Under the pieces are notes generated by a model. It saw only the letters and a list, made by a program, of their open reading frames with translations, was not told the origin of the DNA and ran no database searches. Positions 35,701 through 43,043 of a stretch of DNA of 64,000 nucleotides are shown one piece after another (within the stretch, counting starts at the first letter, position 1; the number at the start of each line of letters is the position of its first letter). The DNA lies in NCBI RefSeq assembly GCF_001865015.1, contig NZ_MJGV01000019.1:79164-143163 (forward strand), read 5' to 3'. This stretch comes from Curtobacterium sp. MMLR14_010. GTDB taxonomy: Bacteria > Actinomycetota > Actinomycetes > Actinomycetales > Microbacteriaceae. Position numbers and translations under genes: made by a program.

Positions 35701-36923
35701 GCGTCCACCGCCGCGGGTGCCGGCCAGGTGAGGACCACGTGCGTGCCACGGCCCGGAGCGGTCCTGATCTCGGCGAGGCCGCCGGCCGAGGCCACGCGCT
35801 CGACGATCGACCGGCGGACGCCCAGGCGTTCCGCGGGGATGGCGTCGACGTCGAAGCCGGAGCCGTCGTCGGCGACCTCGACCTGGACGACTGCTCCCAC
35901 CACCTCGTCGACCGTGATCCACCGCGCGACCCCGTCGCCGGCGTGCTGGACGCTGTTCACGGCTGCCTGCAACGCAGCCGAGGCGATGGCGTCAGCGGCT
36001 GCCGCCGGCAGGGTCGTGGGGCCGAGGGGACCGCCCTCCACGCGCACCGGAGCCGGCAGCGACGCCACCGCGTCGGTGATGCGCGCGCGGAGCTCCGGCA
36101 GCGCGACCGGGGGGACCTCACCGGGCCCGTCGGTGGCCGCGGCAGCGAGGTGGTCGAGCGCGTTCCGGGCCATCCGCGCGGACAGCGTCTTCGCGTCCGG
36201 GGTGTCGGCCCGGGCGGCGGAGAGCAGCGTGGTGAGCACGCTGTCGTGCACGATCGCGTCGACCTGGACGCGCTCGACCTCGGTCGCGTGCTCCCGGATC
36301 GCGTGCGAGTACCGCCGGACCGCGGTCGCCTGCGCCGAGTCGACCGACGCCGCAGCCCGACGGAGCATCACGATGAGCACCAGGGCCGCGCCGCCCAGGA
36401 TGCCGATGTTCACGCCTTCCAGGACCGCCGTGGTCACCGAGACGCCGCCGCCGACCGGGGTGAGGCGGATGATGACGAACACGATCGGCACGACGGCGTT
36501 GTAGACGGTGGCCCGCCACGTGGCGAACCCCATCGCGGCGGCGATCGTCCCGATGTTGCAGAGCCACCAGGGCCACGGATGCTGCACGGTTGGGATGGCC
36601 TCCGCGACCGTGAACGGCCAGGAGACGAGCGCGAGGAGGAACAGCATCGCCGTGGCGATCTGCGCGGGCTGGACCAGGCGCTGCACGAAGACGGACGCCC
36701 CGACCAGGAAGAACGCCGCAGCGAGCACCGACGGCACCACGACACCCCACACCGGGTCGAGGTAGGGCAGCTGCTTGGCGACCTGTGGCGCGTTGGCCAG
36801 CCCGAACCCGATCGCGAACACCGCGAGGAGGATCGCGAACGACCGCTCGACGGACCCCTGCGTGACCGTCGCCCGGACGCTCCGCGACGGGTCGGCACCG
36901 AACGGTGCGAGCTCGTTCGTCAT
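35697..36923 (-). CDS. Sensor histidine kinase (HisKA_3-like)
   Basis: A 408-residue kinase with about six membrane segments in residues 28-188. The phospho-acceptor motif is VDAIVHDSVLTTLL (His226). The ATP-binding domain shows the N-box AAVNSVQHAG (Asn323), G1 ADDGSGFD (Asp352, Gly354) and G2 GRGTHVVLTW near the end. It should autophosphorylate and pass phosphate to the LuxR-type regulator encoded 14 bases upstream. The ligand is unknown; the membrane part has no large outer domain. Start at the ATG at 36923. Confidence 0.9.
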   Translation of the reverse strand: MTNELAPFGADPSRSVRATVTQGSVERSFAILLAVFAIGFGLANAPQVAKQLPYLDPVWGVVVPSVLAAAFFLVGASVFVQRLVQPAQIATAMLFLLALVSWPFTVAEAIPTVQHPWPWWLCNIGTIAAAMGFATWRATVYNAVVPIVFVIIRLTPVGGGVSVTTAVLEGVNIGILGGAALVLIVMLRRAAASVDSAQATAVRRYSHAIREHATEVERVQVDAIVHDSVLTTLLSAARADTPDAKTLSARMARNALDHLAAAATDGPGEVPPVALPELRARITDAVASLPAPVRVEGGPLGPTTLPAAAADAIASAALQAAVNSVQHAGDGVARWITVDEVVGAVVQVEVADDGSGFDVDAIPAERLGVRRSIVERVASAGGLAEIRTAPGRGTHVVLTWPAPAAVDA

Positions 36924-36937
36924 CGACGAGGACGGCG

Positions 36938-37654
36938 TCAGCGGTTGTCGGCGTCCGGGTCGACGCCCGAGTCGAGCCCCGGCAGGATGCCGTCCTCGAC
37001 CGCACGACGGAGCAGGTCGACCTTCGTCGGCGCCGGACGCCCGATCTCCACGTACTTCACGCGGATGCGGTCGAGGTACTCGCGCGCCGTCGAGTAGCCG
37101 ATGCCGAGCTGCTGCGCGGCGAGCTTGAGCGGCAGCCCCGATGCGTAGAGGTGCAGGATCTCGCGCTCACGACGGCCGAGCTGCGCCTTGGCGAAGTCCC
37201 GGTCCGCGTCGATGGCGCTCGCCCACTCGAGGTTGTTGAGCACGTCCCCGCGGGCCACGGTCGCGACGGCCGCCATCACGGTCTTCGTCGCCGACGACTT
37301 CGGGATCACGCCGGCGGCCCCTGCCGCCAGTGCTTCCCGGACGTTCGCGACGCGGTCGGCGATGCTGTGCACGAGGACGGCCGAACCGGTCCCCTGCACG
37401 CCCTTGACGTTCTCGGTCACCGTGGACCCGTCGCCGAGCGACAGGTCGAGGACGACGACGTCGACCTCACGCGCGTCGAGGTTCGCGATGTACTCCGGCA
37501 CGCTGGCCGCGGTGAGCACGACCTCGAAGCCCTCGTTCTGGCACGCTGCCTGGATCCCGAGCCGCACGGACTCGTGGTCGTCCACGATCGCGACGCGCAC
37601 GGGTCTCGTGCTCGCGTCGGTCGTTCCTGCTGTGGTGATGGTGTCTGCAGCCAC
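36938..37654 (-). CDS. LuxR-family response regulator
   Basis: A 238-residue two-domain regulator. The receiver domain has the acidic pocket VAIVDDHESVRLG (Asp25, Asp26), the phosphorylation site VVVLDLSLGDG (Asp70) and Lys119 in VIPKSS. The C-terminal helix-turn-helix starts at LGRREREILHLYASGLPLKLAA and reads on through LGIGYSTAREYLDRI, a less common variant of the LuxR recognition helix. The GTG at 37654 follows GAGAGGG. It heads the operon with the kinase and kinase-like genes. Its target genes are unknown. Confidence 0.9.
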   Translation of the reverse strand: MAADTITTAGTTDASTRPVRVAIVDDHESVRLGIQAACQNEGFEVVLTAASVPEYIANLDAREVDVVVLDLSLGDGSTVTENVKGVQGTGSAVLVHSIADRVANVREALAAGAAGVIPKSSATKTVMAAVATVARGDVLNNLEWASAIDADRDFAKAQLGRREREILHLYASGLPLKLAAQQLGIGYSTAREYLDRIRVKYVEIGRPAPTKVDLLRRAVEDGILPGLDSGVDPDADNR

Positions 37655-37710
37655 GATGCCCTCTCGTCCGTCGACACCCGGCCCCTGAAACCGAGTTGCC
37701 AACGACGACC

Positions 37711-37716
37711 AGGATA
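37711..37716 (-). promoter_or_regulatory. Probable -10 box of the two-component operon
   Basis: TATCCT on the minus strand gives a leader of about 50 bases before the response-regulator GTG. No clear -35. Confidence 0.4.
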
Positions 37717-37753
37717 CCCAGGTCGGACCCAGCCTCAGATGTCGCCACACACA

Positions 37754-37797
37754 GTGTGCGCTCCGCGACCGGGACGTGTGCGCTACGCGACCGGGAC
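37754..37797. repeat. Tandem 22-base duplication at the 3' end of the methyltransferase gene
   Basis: 37754-37775 and 37776-37797 differ at one of 22 positions. The right copy contains the last codons and stop of the methyltransferase gene; in the left copy the stop is changed. Confidence 0.85.
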
Positions 37798-39042
37798 CAG
37801 CCGCGCGACGGCCTCCATGTGGTGCGTGTGCGGGAACAGGTCGAAGGCGCGGAGGGCCTCGAGTCGGTACCCGAGGTCGGCGAACGTGGCGACGTCGCGG
37901 GCCAGTGCCACCGGGTCGCAGGCGACGTAGACGACCTGCGCGGGCTGCAGTGCGGCGATCTGCACGGCGACCTCACGACCGGCGCCGGAGCGCGGCGGGT
38001 CGAGCACGACGGTGCCGGCGCGGTAGCGGTCGAGCTCGCTGCGCGACGCGGTCTGCACCGTGCGGGCGAGCCACCGGTCGACGCGCCCGGGCTCGGCGCG
38101 GGCGCCGATCCACTCGGCGAGGTTCTCCTGCGCGTGCTCGGTCGCCCGGCCGCCGCTCTCGACGCTGGTCAGGCGGGCCTTCGGGCCGACGAGGTCGCCC
38201 ACGGCCGCGGCGAGCAGCCCGACCCCGCCGTACAGGTCGAGGTGGATGCCGTCGGCGTCGAGGCGGTCGCGGTCGACGAGGTCCTGCACGGCCTCGGTCA
38301 GGACGCTCGCGGCGGCGCGGTGCACCTGCCAGAAGCCGGTGTCGTCCACGGTGAAGGTGCGGTTGCCGACGACCTCGGTGACGGCGGTCGGGGCCTGCTC
38401 GTCGACGACGAGGCGCGCGCCCTCGGACCCGCTCGGCGCGAGGACGTCGAGGACCGACGCCCCCGGCATGGCGCCACGGGCGAGCGGGGCGCTCTCCTGC
38501 ACCGTCGCCGTCGCGAGCGGGAGCCCCGCCACCGGGACGACCGTGTGCGACCGGGCGGCGAACGGACCGGCGGTGCCCTCCTCGTCGACGTGCAGCCGGA
38601 CGCGGGTACGCCAGCCGAGGCCGTTCGCGGCGTCGTCACCCGGTGCCGCCTCGACGACGACGTCGTGGCCGAGCACCTCGGCGAGGTCGACGTGGGCGAA
38701 CCGCGAGAAGGAGTCGACGAGCACGTCGTGCTTGAGGGTGCGCTGGTGGGCGAGCGCGATGTGGCCGAACTCCGCACCACCGGGGCGCTCGGCGGGGTCG
38801 CGGTCGAGACCGGCCTCCGGCCAGACGTGGTCCACCCGGTGCTCGCTCGGCGTCGGGACGCTGACGGCGTCCGCGCGCCAGAACGACTTCTTCCGGTCCT
38901 CGGTCACCCGGGCGACGACGGTCTCCCCCGGGATCGCGTCCGAGACGAACACCACGCGCCCCTCGTGCCGTGCCACCGAGATGCCGCCGTGTGCGATCCC
39001 GGTGACGTCGAGTTCGAGCAGTGTTCCGACCGATTCACCCAT
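37783..39042 (-). CDS. Class I SAM-dependent RNA methyltransferase, TrmA/RlmD-like
   Basis: A 419-residue protein of the uracil-5 RNA methyltransferase type. It starts with a TRAM-like RNA-binding region (LLELDVTGIAHGGISVARHEGRVVFVSD, given here only by residues 7-34). The SAM site is HLDLYGGVGLLAAAVGD near 285-300 and the catalytic Cys lies in VYVACDPVALARD near 380. The segment where RumA/RlmD enzymes carry four iron-sulphur cysteines reads ERPGGAEFGHIALAHQ with none, so no cluster is expected. The ATG at 39042 faces the maf gene 14 bases away. tRNA or rRNA target not decidable. Confidence 0.85.
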   Translation of the reverse strand: MGESVGTLLELDVTGIAHGGISVARHEGRVVFVSDAIPGETVVARVTEDRKKSFWRADAVSVPTPSEHRVDHVWPEAGLDRDPAERPGGAEFGHIALAHQRTLKHDVLVDSFSRFAHVDLAEVLGHDVVVEAAPGDDAANGLGWRTRVRLHVDEEGTAGPFAARSHTVVPVAGLPLATATVQESAPLARGAMPGASVLDVLAPSGSEGARLVVDEQAPTAVTEVVGNRTFTVDDTGFWQVHRAAASVLTEAVQDLVDRDRLDADGIHLDLYGGVGLLAAAVGDLVGPKARLTSVESGGRATEHAQENLAEWIGARAEPGRVDRWLARTVQTASRSELDRYRAGTVVLDPPRSGAGREVAVQIAALQPAQVVYVACDPVALARDVATFADLGYRLEALRAFDLFPHTHHMEAVARLVPVA

Positions 39043-39056
39043 GGTTCGATGTTCCC

Positions 39057-39848
39057 ATGCGTCTGTACCTCGCGAGTACCTCCCCCGCCCGCCGAGCACT
39101 CCTCGCCCAGTCCGGGATCGAGCCGGTCCTCGTCGCACCCGGGGTCGACGAGGACGCAGCCGCAGCCACCGCCCGCGACGCGCTGGGGCGCGAGCTCACC
39201 GGTCCCGAGCTCGTCGCGCTCCTCGCCGTCGCCAAGGCCGACGCGGTCGCCGACGCGTCCGTCGCCGGGTCGCCGGTGGACGGCTTCGTCTTCGGTGGCG
39301 ACTCCGCGTTCGAGGTCGACGGGCACCTGTACGGCAAGCCGCACGACCCGGAGGTGGCCCGGGAGCGCTGGCGGCAGATGCTCGCCGCCGGCGGCGGCAC
39401 GCTGTGGAGCGGCCACTGCGTCGTCGACCGGCGCCGCGACGCGACCACCGGGCTGCCGGGAGGACCGGGGCGGGCCCGCACCGAGCCTCCAGTCCGTGAC
39501 GTGGCCGGCCCCACGGCCTCGCTGGCGTCCCCCGGGACCGTCCCGTCCCTGGGACCCGTCGCCCCTGGCGGGTCGGCCCTCGTCGTGGAGGGCGATCACG
39601 TCGTCGCCGTGGACAGCGCGGTGCTGACCTTCGCCGACGACGTGTCCCCGGAGGAGATCGACGCCTACGTGGCCACGGGTGAGCCGCTCGAGGTCGCCGG
39701 GGCCTTCACCATCGACGGGCGCGCCGCGGCGTACATCACGCGCATCGACGGAGCGCCGTCGGCCGTCGTCGGACTGTCGCTCCCGGTGCTCCGGTTGATG
39801 CTGCTGCGGGGGTTCGGCGTCTCCTGGCACGACTTCTGGGCACTGTAG
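39057..39848 (+). CDS. maf: Maf-family nucleoside triphosphate pyrophosphatase with an insertion
   Basis: A 263-residue Maf/YhdE protein that hydrolyses non-canonical or surplus nucleoside triphosphates. It has LYLASTSPARRALLAQSG at 3-20, FGGDSAFEVDG at 79-89, YGKPHDPEVARERW at 92-105 and the C-terminal YVATGEPLEVAGAFTIDG. Normal family length is about 190-210 residues. The surplus is a Gly/Pro/Arg-rich in-frame insertion at about residues 129-176, between GHCVVDRR and ALVVEGDHV. Part of it is encoded by a dispersed 30-base element also found at 34565. The fold should tolerate a loop there. Confidence 0.9.
   Translation: MRLYLASTSPARRALLAQSGIEPVLVAPGVDEDAAAATARDALGRELTGPELVALLAVAKADAVADASVAGSPVDGFVFGGDSAFEVDGHLYGKPHDPEVARERWRQMLAAGGGTLWSGHCVVDRRRDATTGLPGGPGRARTEPPVRDVAGPTASLASPGTVPSLGPVAPGGSALVVEGDHVVAVDSAVLTFADDVSPEEIDAYVATGEPLEVAGAFTIDGRAAAYITRIDGAPSAVVGLSLPVLRLMLLRGFGVSWHDFWAL
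39466..39495. repeat. Dispersed 30-base element, copy B (inside maf)
   Basis: Matches copy A at 34565-34594 in 26 of 30 positions and codes about residues 137-147 of the Maf insertion. Confidence 0.55.
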
Positions 39849-39913
39849 ACATCCACCTGCTTTTCCGGTGCTTTGTTGTGGATGCCGCTCAATTCCGTCT
39901 GCGCCTCCGCGAA

Positions 39914-39919
39914 TACGCT
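39914..39919 (+). promoter_or_regulatory. Probable -10 box for accA3
   Basis: TACGCT ends eight bases before the ATG at 39928, giving a leader of at most one or two bases. Confidence 0.45.
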
Positions 39920-39927
39920 GATGTGTC

Positions 39928-41706
39928 ATGCCCCGTATCAGCAAGGTCCTCATCGCGAACCGCGGCGAGATCGCCGTCCGCATCATCCGTGCGGCCCGCG
40001 ATGCTGGCACGGCCTCGGTCGCCGTCTACGCCGACCAGGACCGTGACGCCCTCCACGCCCGCCTCGCTGACGAGGCCTACGCGCTGAACGGCACCACGAG
40101 TGCCGACACGTACCTGGTCATCGACAAGATCATGTCCGTCGCCCGACGGTCCGGCGCCGACGCCGTGCACCCGGGCTACGGCTTCCTCGCCGAGAACGCC
40201 GACTTCGCCCGCGCCGTGCTCGACGCCGGGCTGGTCTGGATCGGCCCGTCGCCGGAGTCCATCGAGCGCCTCGGCGACAAGGTCTCCGCGCGCCACGTGG
40301 CCGAGAAGGTCGGCGCACCGCTCGCTCCCGGCACCATCGAGCCCGTGCAGGACGTCTCCGAGGTCGTCGCGTTCGCCGACGAGGTCGGGCTGCCCGTCGC
40401 GATCAAGGCCGCCTTCGGCGGCGGTGGTCGTGGACTCAAGGTCGTGCGCGAACGGTCCCAGATCGAGGAGCTGTTCGAGTCGGCGACGCGCGAGGCCATC
40501 GCAGCCTTCGGTCGTGGCGAGTGCTTCGTGGAGAAGTACCTCGACAAGCCGCGGCACGTCGAGACCCAGTGCCTGGCCGACGCGCACGGCAACGTCGTCG
40601 TCGTGTCCACCCGCGACTGCTCGCTGCAGCGTCGGCACCAGAAGCTCGTCGAGGAGGCGCCCGCGCCGTACCTGACCGACGCGCAGCAGACCCTGCTCTA
40701 CGAGTCGTCGAAGGCGATCCTCCGCGAGGTCGGCTACGTCGGTGCCGGCACCTGCGAGTTCCTCATCGGGGCCGACGGCACGGTGTCGTTCCTCGAGGTC
40801 AACACCCGCCTCCAGGTCGAGCACTGCGTGTCCGAAGAGGTCACCGGCATCGACCTGGTGCGCGAGCAGTTCCGCATCGCCGAGGGTGGCGTGCTCGACT
40901 ACGCCGACCCGACGCCGCGCGGGCACTCGTTCGAGTTCCGCATCAACGGCGAGGACCCCGGCCGCAACTTCTTCCCCGCGCCCGGCCCGGTGCACGTGTT
41001 CAACGCGCCGTCCGGTCCCGGTGTCCGCGTCGACTCGGGCGTCGTGTCCGGCGACGTCGTGTCCGGGTCCTTCGACTCGATGCTCGCGAAGCTCATCGTC
41101 ACCGGTGCCACCCGCGCCGAGGCACTGGAGCGCGCACGTCGAGCCCTCGCCGAGTTCGAGGTCGCCGGGCTGCCCACTGTGCTGCCCTTCCACCGCGCGG
41201 TCGTGTCGGACCCCGCGTTCGCGACCTCCGACGACGAGCCGTTCAGCATCTACACGCAGTGGATCGAGACCGACTTCGTCAACGACATCCCGCCCTGGAG
41301 CGGCTCCCCCGAGGAGCTGCCGACCCCCGGCGACCGCGACACCGTCGTCGTCGAGGTACAGGGCAAGCGCATCGAGGTCACGATGCCCGCGATCGTCGGG
41401 GGTGGCGCCGCCGCTGCTGCTCGTCGTCCGGCTGGTCCCTCCGCTCCCCCTCGTCGTCGCTCGTCCGCGGTGAAGGGCGGCCGTGCTGCGACGGGGTCGT
41501 CCGTCACGTCGCCGATGCAGGCCACCGTGGTGAAGCTCGCGGTCGCCGAGGGTGACACCGTGGTGAAGGGCGACCTGCTCGTCGTGCTCGAGGCCATGAA
41601 GATGGAACAGCCCGTGCAGGCCCACAAGGACGGCGTCGTCACGGCGCTCGACGCCCCCGTCGGCCAGACGATCTCGTCCGGCCACGTCCTGCTCGAGCTC
41701 GCGTAG
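39928..41706 (+). CDS. accA3: Acyl-CoA carboxylase alpha subunit (biotin carboxylase plus biotin carrier)
   Basis: A 592-residue protein with two parts. Residues 1-450 are a biotin carboxylase: [15 protein letters not shown] at 8-22, [15 protein letters not shown] near 74-88, the ATP-grasp loop [13 protein letters not shown] near 160-172 and [14 protein letters not shown] near 290. After an Ala/Pro/Arg-rich linker (about 490-525), residues 528-592 form the biotin carrier domain with the biotinylated Lys558 in EAMKMEQP. It works with AccD and AccE encoded at 32216 and 33808, and is loaded by BirA. The gene is separated from accD by a signalling operon, the methyltransferase gene and maf. Confidence 0.95.
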   Translation: MPRISKVLIANRGEIAVRIIRAARDAGTASVAVYADQDRDALHARLADEAYALNGTTSADTYLVIDKIMSVARRSGADAVHPGYGFLAENADFARAVLDAGLVWIGPSPESIERLGDKVSARHVAEKVGAPLAPGTIEPVQDVSEVVAFADEVGLPVAIKAAFGGGGRGLKVVRERSQIEELFESATREAIAAFGRGECFVEKYLDKPRHVETQCLADAHGNVVVVSTRDCSLQRRHQKLVEEAPAPYLTDAQQTLLYESSKAILREVGYVGAGTCEFLIGADGTVSFLEVNTRLQVEHCVSEEVTGIDLVREQFRIAEGGVLDYADPTPRGHSFEFRINGEDPGRNFFPAPGPVHVFNAPSGPGVRVDSGVVSGDVVSGSFDSMLAKLIVTGATRAEALERARRALAEFEVAGLPTVLPFHRAVVSDPAFATSDDEPFSIYTQWIETDFVNDIPPWSGSPEELPTPGDRDTVVVEVQGKRIEVTMPAIVGGGAAAAARRPAGPSAPPRRRSSAVKGGRAATGSSVTSPMQATVVKLAVAEGDTVVKGDLLVVLEAMKMEQPVQAHKDGVVTALDAPVGQTISSGHVLLELA

Positions 41707-41801
41707 CGCGGGGCGGCGCGGCCGCGGCGGCGGTCGGGGCGCGCGGCCGCGGCTGAGCGGCGCTGGCGCCGTCTGCGGCTGGCCGCTGTGCTGTACCGCG
41801 T

Positions 41802-41867
41802 GATCGCGCCCCGCTCTGGACATCGCGCCCCATCACACCAGGGCGCGATGTCCGTCAGAGGGCGCGA
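41802..41867 (+). repeat. 66-bp palindromic element, left copy
   Basis: Order of parts: GATCGCGCCCC, five-base spacer, GGACATCGCGCCCC, centre ATCACACC, AGGGCGCGATGTCC, then spacer and GGCGCGA. It matches the reverse complement of 42938-43003 at about 53 of 66 positions. The right part contains the stop codon and last residues of the 41855 gene. Confidence 0.85.
41818..41853. terminator. Hairpin within the left palindromic element
   Basis: A perfect 13-bp stem (41818-41830 with 41841-41853) and ten-base loop between the convergent ends of accA3 and the orphan gene. It could terminate both. Confidence 0.6.
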
Positions 41868-42814
41868 ACCGCTGCGGCACGCCAGGCTGAGCCCCAGTTC
41901 GGGCTGAGGGGGACCCCGGCTTCGAGGAGTCGACGCGGCAACTGCCCGCTAGGCATCGAGTCGGCCCACCCCACGCGGGCGAAGCCACGGACGTCGTGCT
42001 GCGCGCGAAGGCGGTCCTCCCGGCGCTTCTCGGCCACGACGACCTCCTGCGACGAGCGTCCTCCCCGGTAGCGCGGATCGGTGTACTTCGCGACGCCGTC
42101 GAACTCGACGACGGTGCCCGAGCCGGGGAAGAACAGGTCGACCCGCTCCGTGCCTCCCCCGTCGTTCGGGAACCCGTGCTGCAACACCGGCTCCGGAGCA
42201 CCGAGCACGTGGGCACCCCACCGCGTGATGCTCTCGCCCGGTGATTCCGCCGCAGCATCCGCGTGTTCGATGAGGTCACGTGCACGGGCCCTCGCTCGTG
42301 CACCAGGACGGCGGTCCAGTTCGGCGAGCAGGGCGTCACGAGCCTCGCCACGCCGGAGCACTGCGTCGAGCACGACGATGGCGCGCCACGGGTGCTCGCG
42401 CAGCGCGACGTCCACGGCGGTCACGATGGGGGACGTCACCGCGATGCCGTCGATCCTCACGGTGTCCGGCACCCTGCTCGCCGTTCCCACGCGCTGTGTC
42501 GTCGCCTTGACCTGACCACGGTCCCGAGCGGGGTCCGAAACCACCAGGCGCTCCCCGAACGAGCCGATCCACGGCAGTCCGAGCAGCGCCACCGCGGACG
42601 CGTGCGACACGATCAGGTCATCCGGCTGCGACCGCATCAGCGCATGGACGAAGGCCCGATGTCGGTCGTGCTGGGAAGCTTCGTCCCACGAAGTCCGCTC
42701 GACGTAGTCACCACGTCGGAGCCGGAGGAGTTCTCCGCGTGCGGCTGCCCGCCGGGTGCTGGCCCCTGTCGCGGCGTCGACGCCCGCTCCCGTTGACAGG
42801 ATCTCGATGCTCAT
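41855..42814 (-). CDS. Orphan protein with AbiEi-like N-terminus and DUF559-like nuclease C-terminus
   Basis: A 319-residue protein. Residues about 1-140 resemble the winged-helix and following domain of AbiEi-type proteins (RRAAARGELLRLRRGDYV at 21-38, SHASAVALLGLPW at 70-82). Residues about 190-275 look like a DUF559/Vsr-type PD-(D/E)xK nuclease: SPGESITRWG with Glu194, RVDLFFPG with Asp226, VVEFDGVAK (Glu238, Asp239, Lys243) and AEKRREDRLR. No AbiEii-like toxin partner is adjacent. The last three residues and stop lie inside a 66-bp palindromic element, and an inverted copy of the element lies about 120 bases upstream of the start. It stands between accA3 and a sugar phosphomutase gene and looks like an accessory insertion. 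Role in defence or mobility is inferred only. Confidence 0.7.
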   Translation of the reverse strand: MSIEILSTGAGVDAATGASTRRAAARGELLRLRRGDYVERTSWDEASQHDRHRAFVHALMRSQPDDLIVSHASAVALLGLPWIGSFGERLVVSDPARDRGQVKATTQRVGTASRVPDTVRIDGIAVTSPIVTAVDVALREHPWRAIVVLDAVLRRGEARDALLAELDRRPGARARARARDLIEHADAAAESPGESITRWGAHVLGAPEPVLQHGFPNDGGGTERVDLFFPGSGTVVEFDGVAKYTDPRYRGGRSSQEVVVAEKRREDRLRAQHDVRGFARVGWADSMPSGQLPRRLLEAGVPLSPNWGSAWRAAAVRAL

Positions 42815-42937
42815 GCGCTGAGCGTGGCATCGGCACCGGAGTGCTCACCGCTCCACCGCCTCGTCGGTGGAAGGACGCTCGGTCGCCCTCGGTGTGGAGG
42901 ACTGGCCCCCGCGGGTTCGCGGGTGAACCCCACGAGG

Positions 42938-43003
42938 TCGCGCCCCGCAACGAACATCGCGCCCCGGTGTGACGGGGCGCGATGTTCGCGACGGGGCGCG
43001 ATT
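42938..43003 (-). repeat. 66-bp palindromic element, right copy (inverted)
   Basis: Read on the minus strand it has AATCGCGCCCC, spacer, GAACATCGCGCCCC, centre GTCACACC, GGGGCGCGATGTTC, spacer, GGGGCGCGA, the same architecture as 41802-41867. The core forms a perfect 16-bp stem (42951-42966 with 42973-42988) and could terminate the minus-strand transcript ending at 43044, although the element lies beyond that stop. Confidence 0.85.
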
Positions 43004-43043
43004 CGGGGCGAGCGGGGGCGGCGCGCTCCCACCGGGAGCGCCG

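Noticed and set aside
39429..39590. Frameshift or pseudogene in maf
   Set aside because: The Gly/Pro-rich insertion keeps the frame and the family motifs continue on both sides, so the gene looks intact.
39889..41823. A 644-codon open frame on the minus strand opposite accA3
   Set aside because: It is a shadow of the high-GC coding strand, rich in Arg, Gly and Val with no domain, and accA3 on the plus strand is unmistakable.
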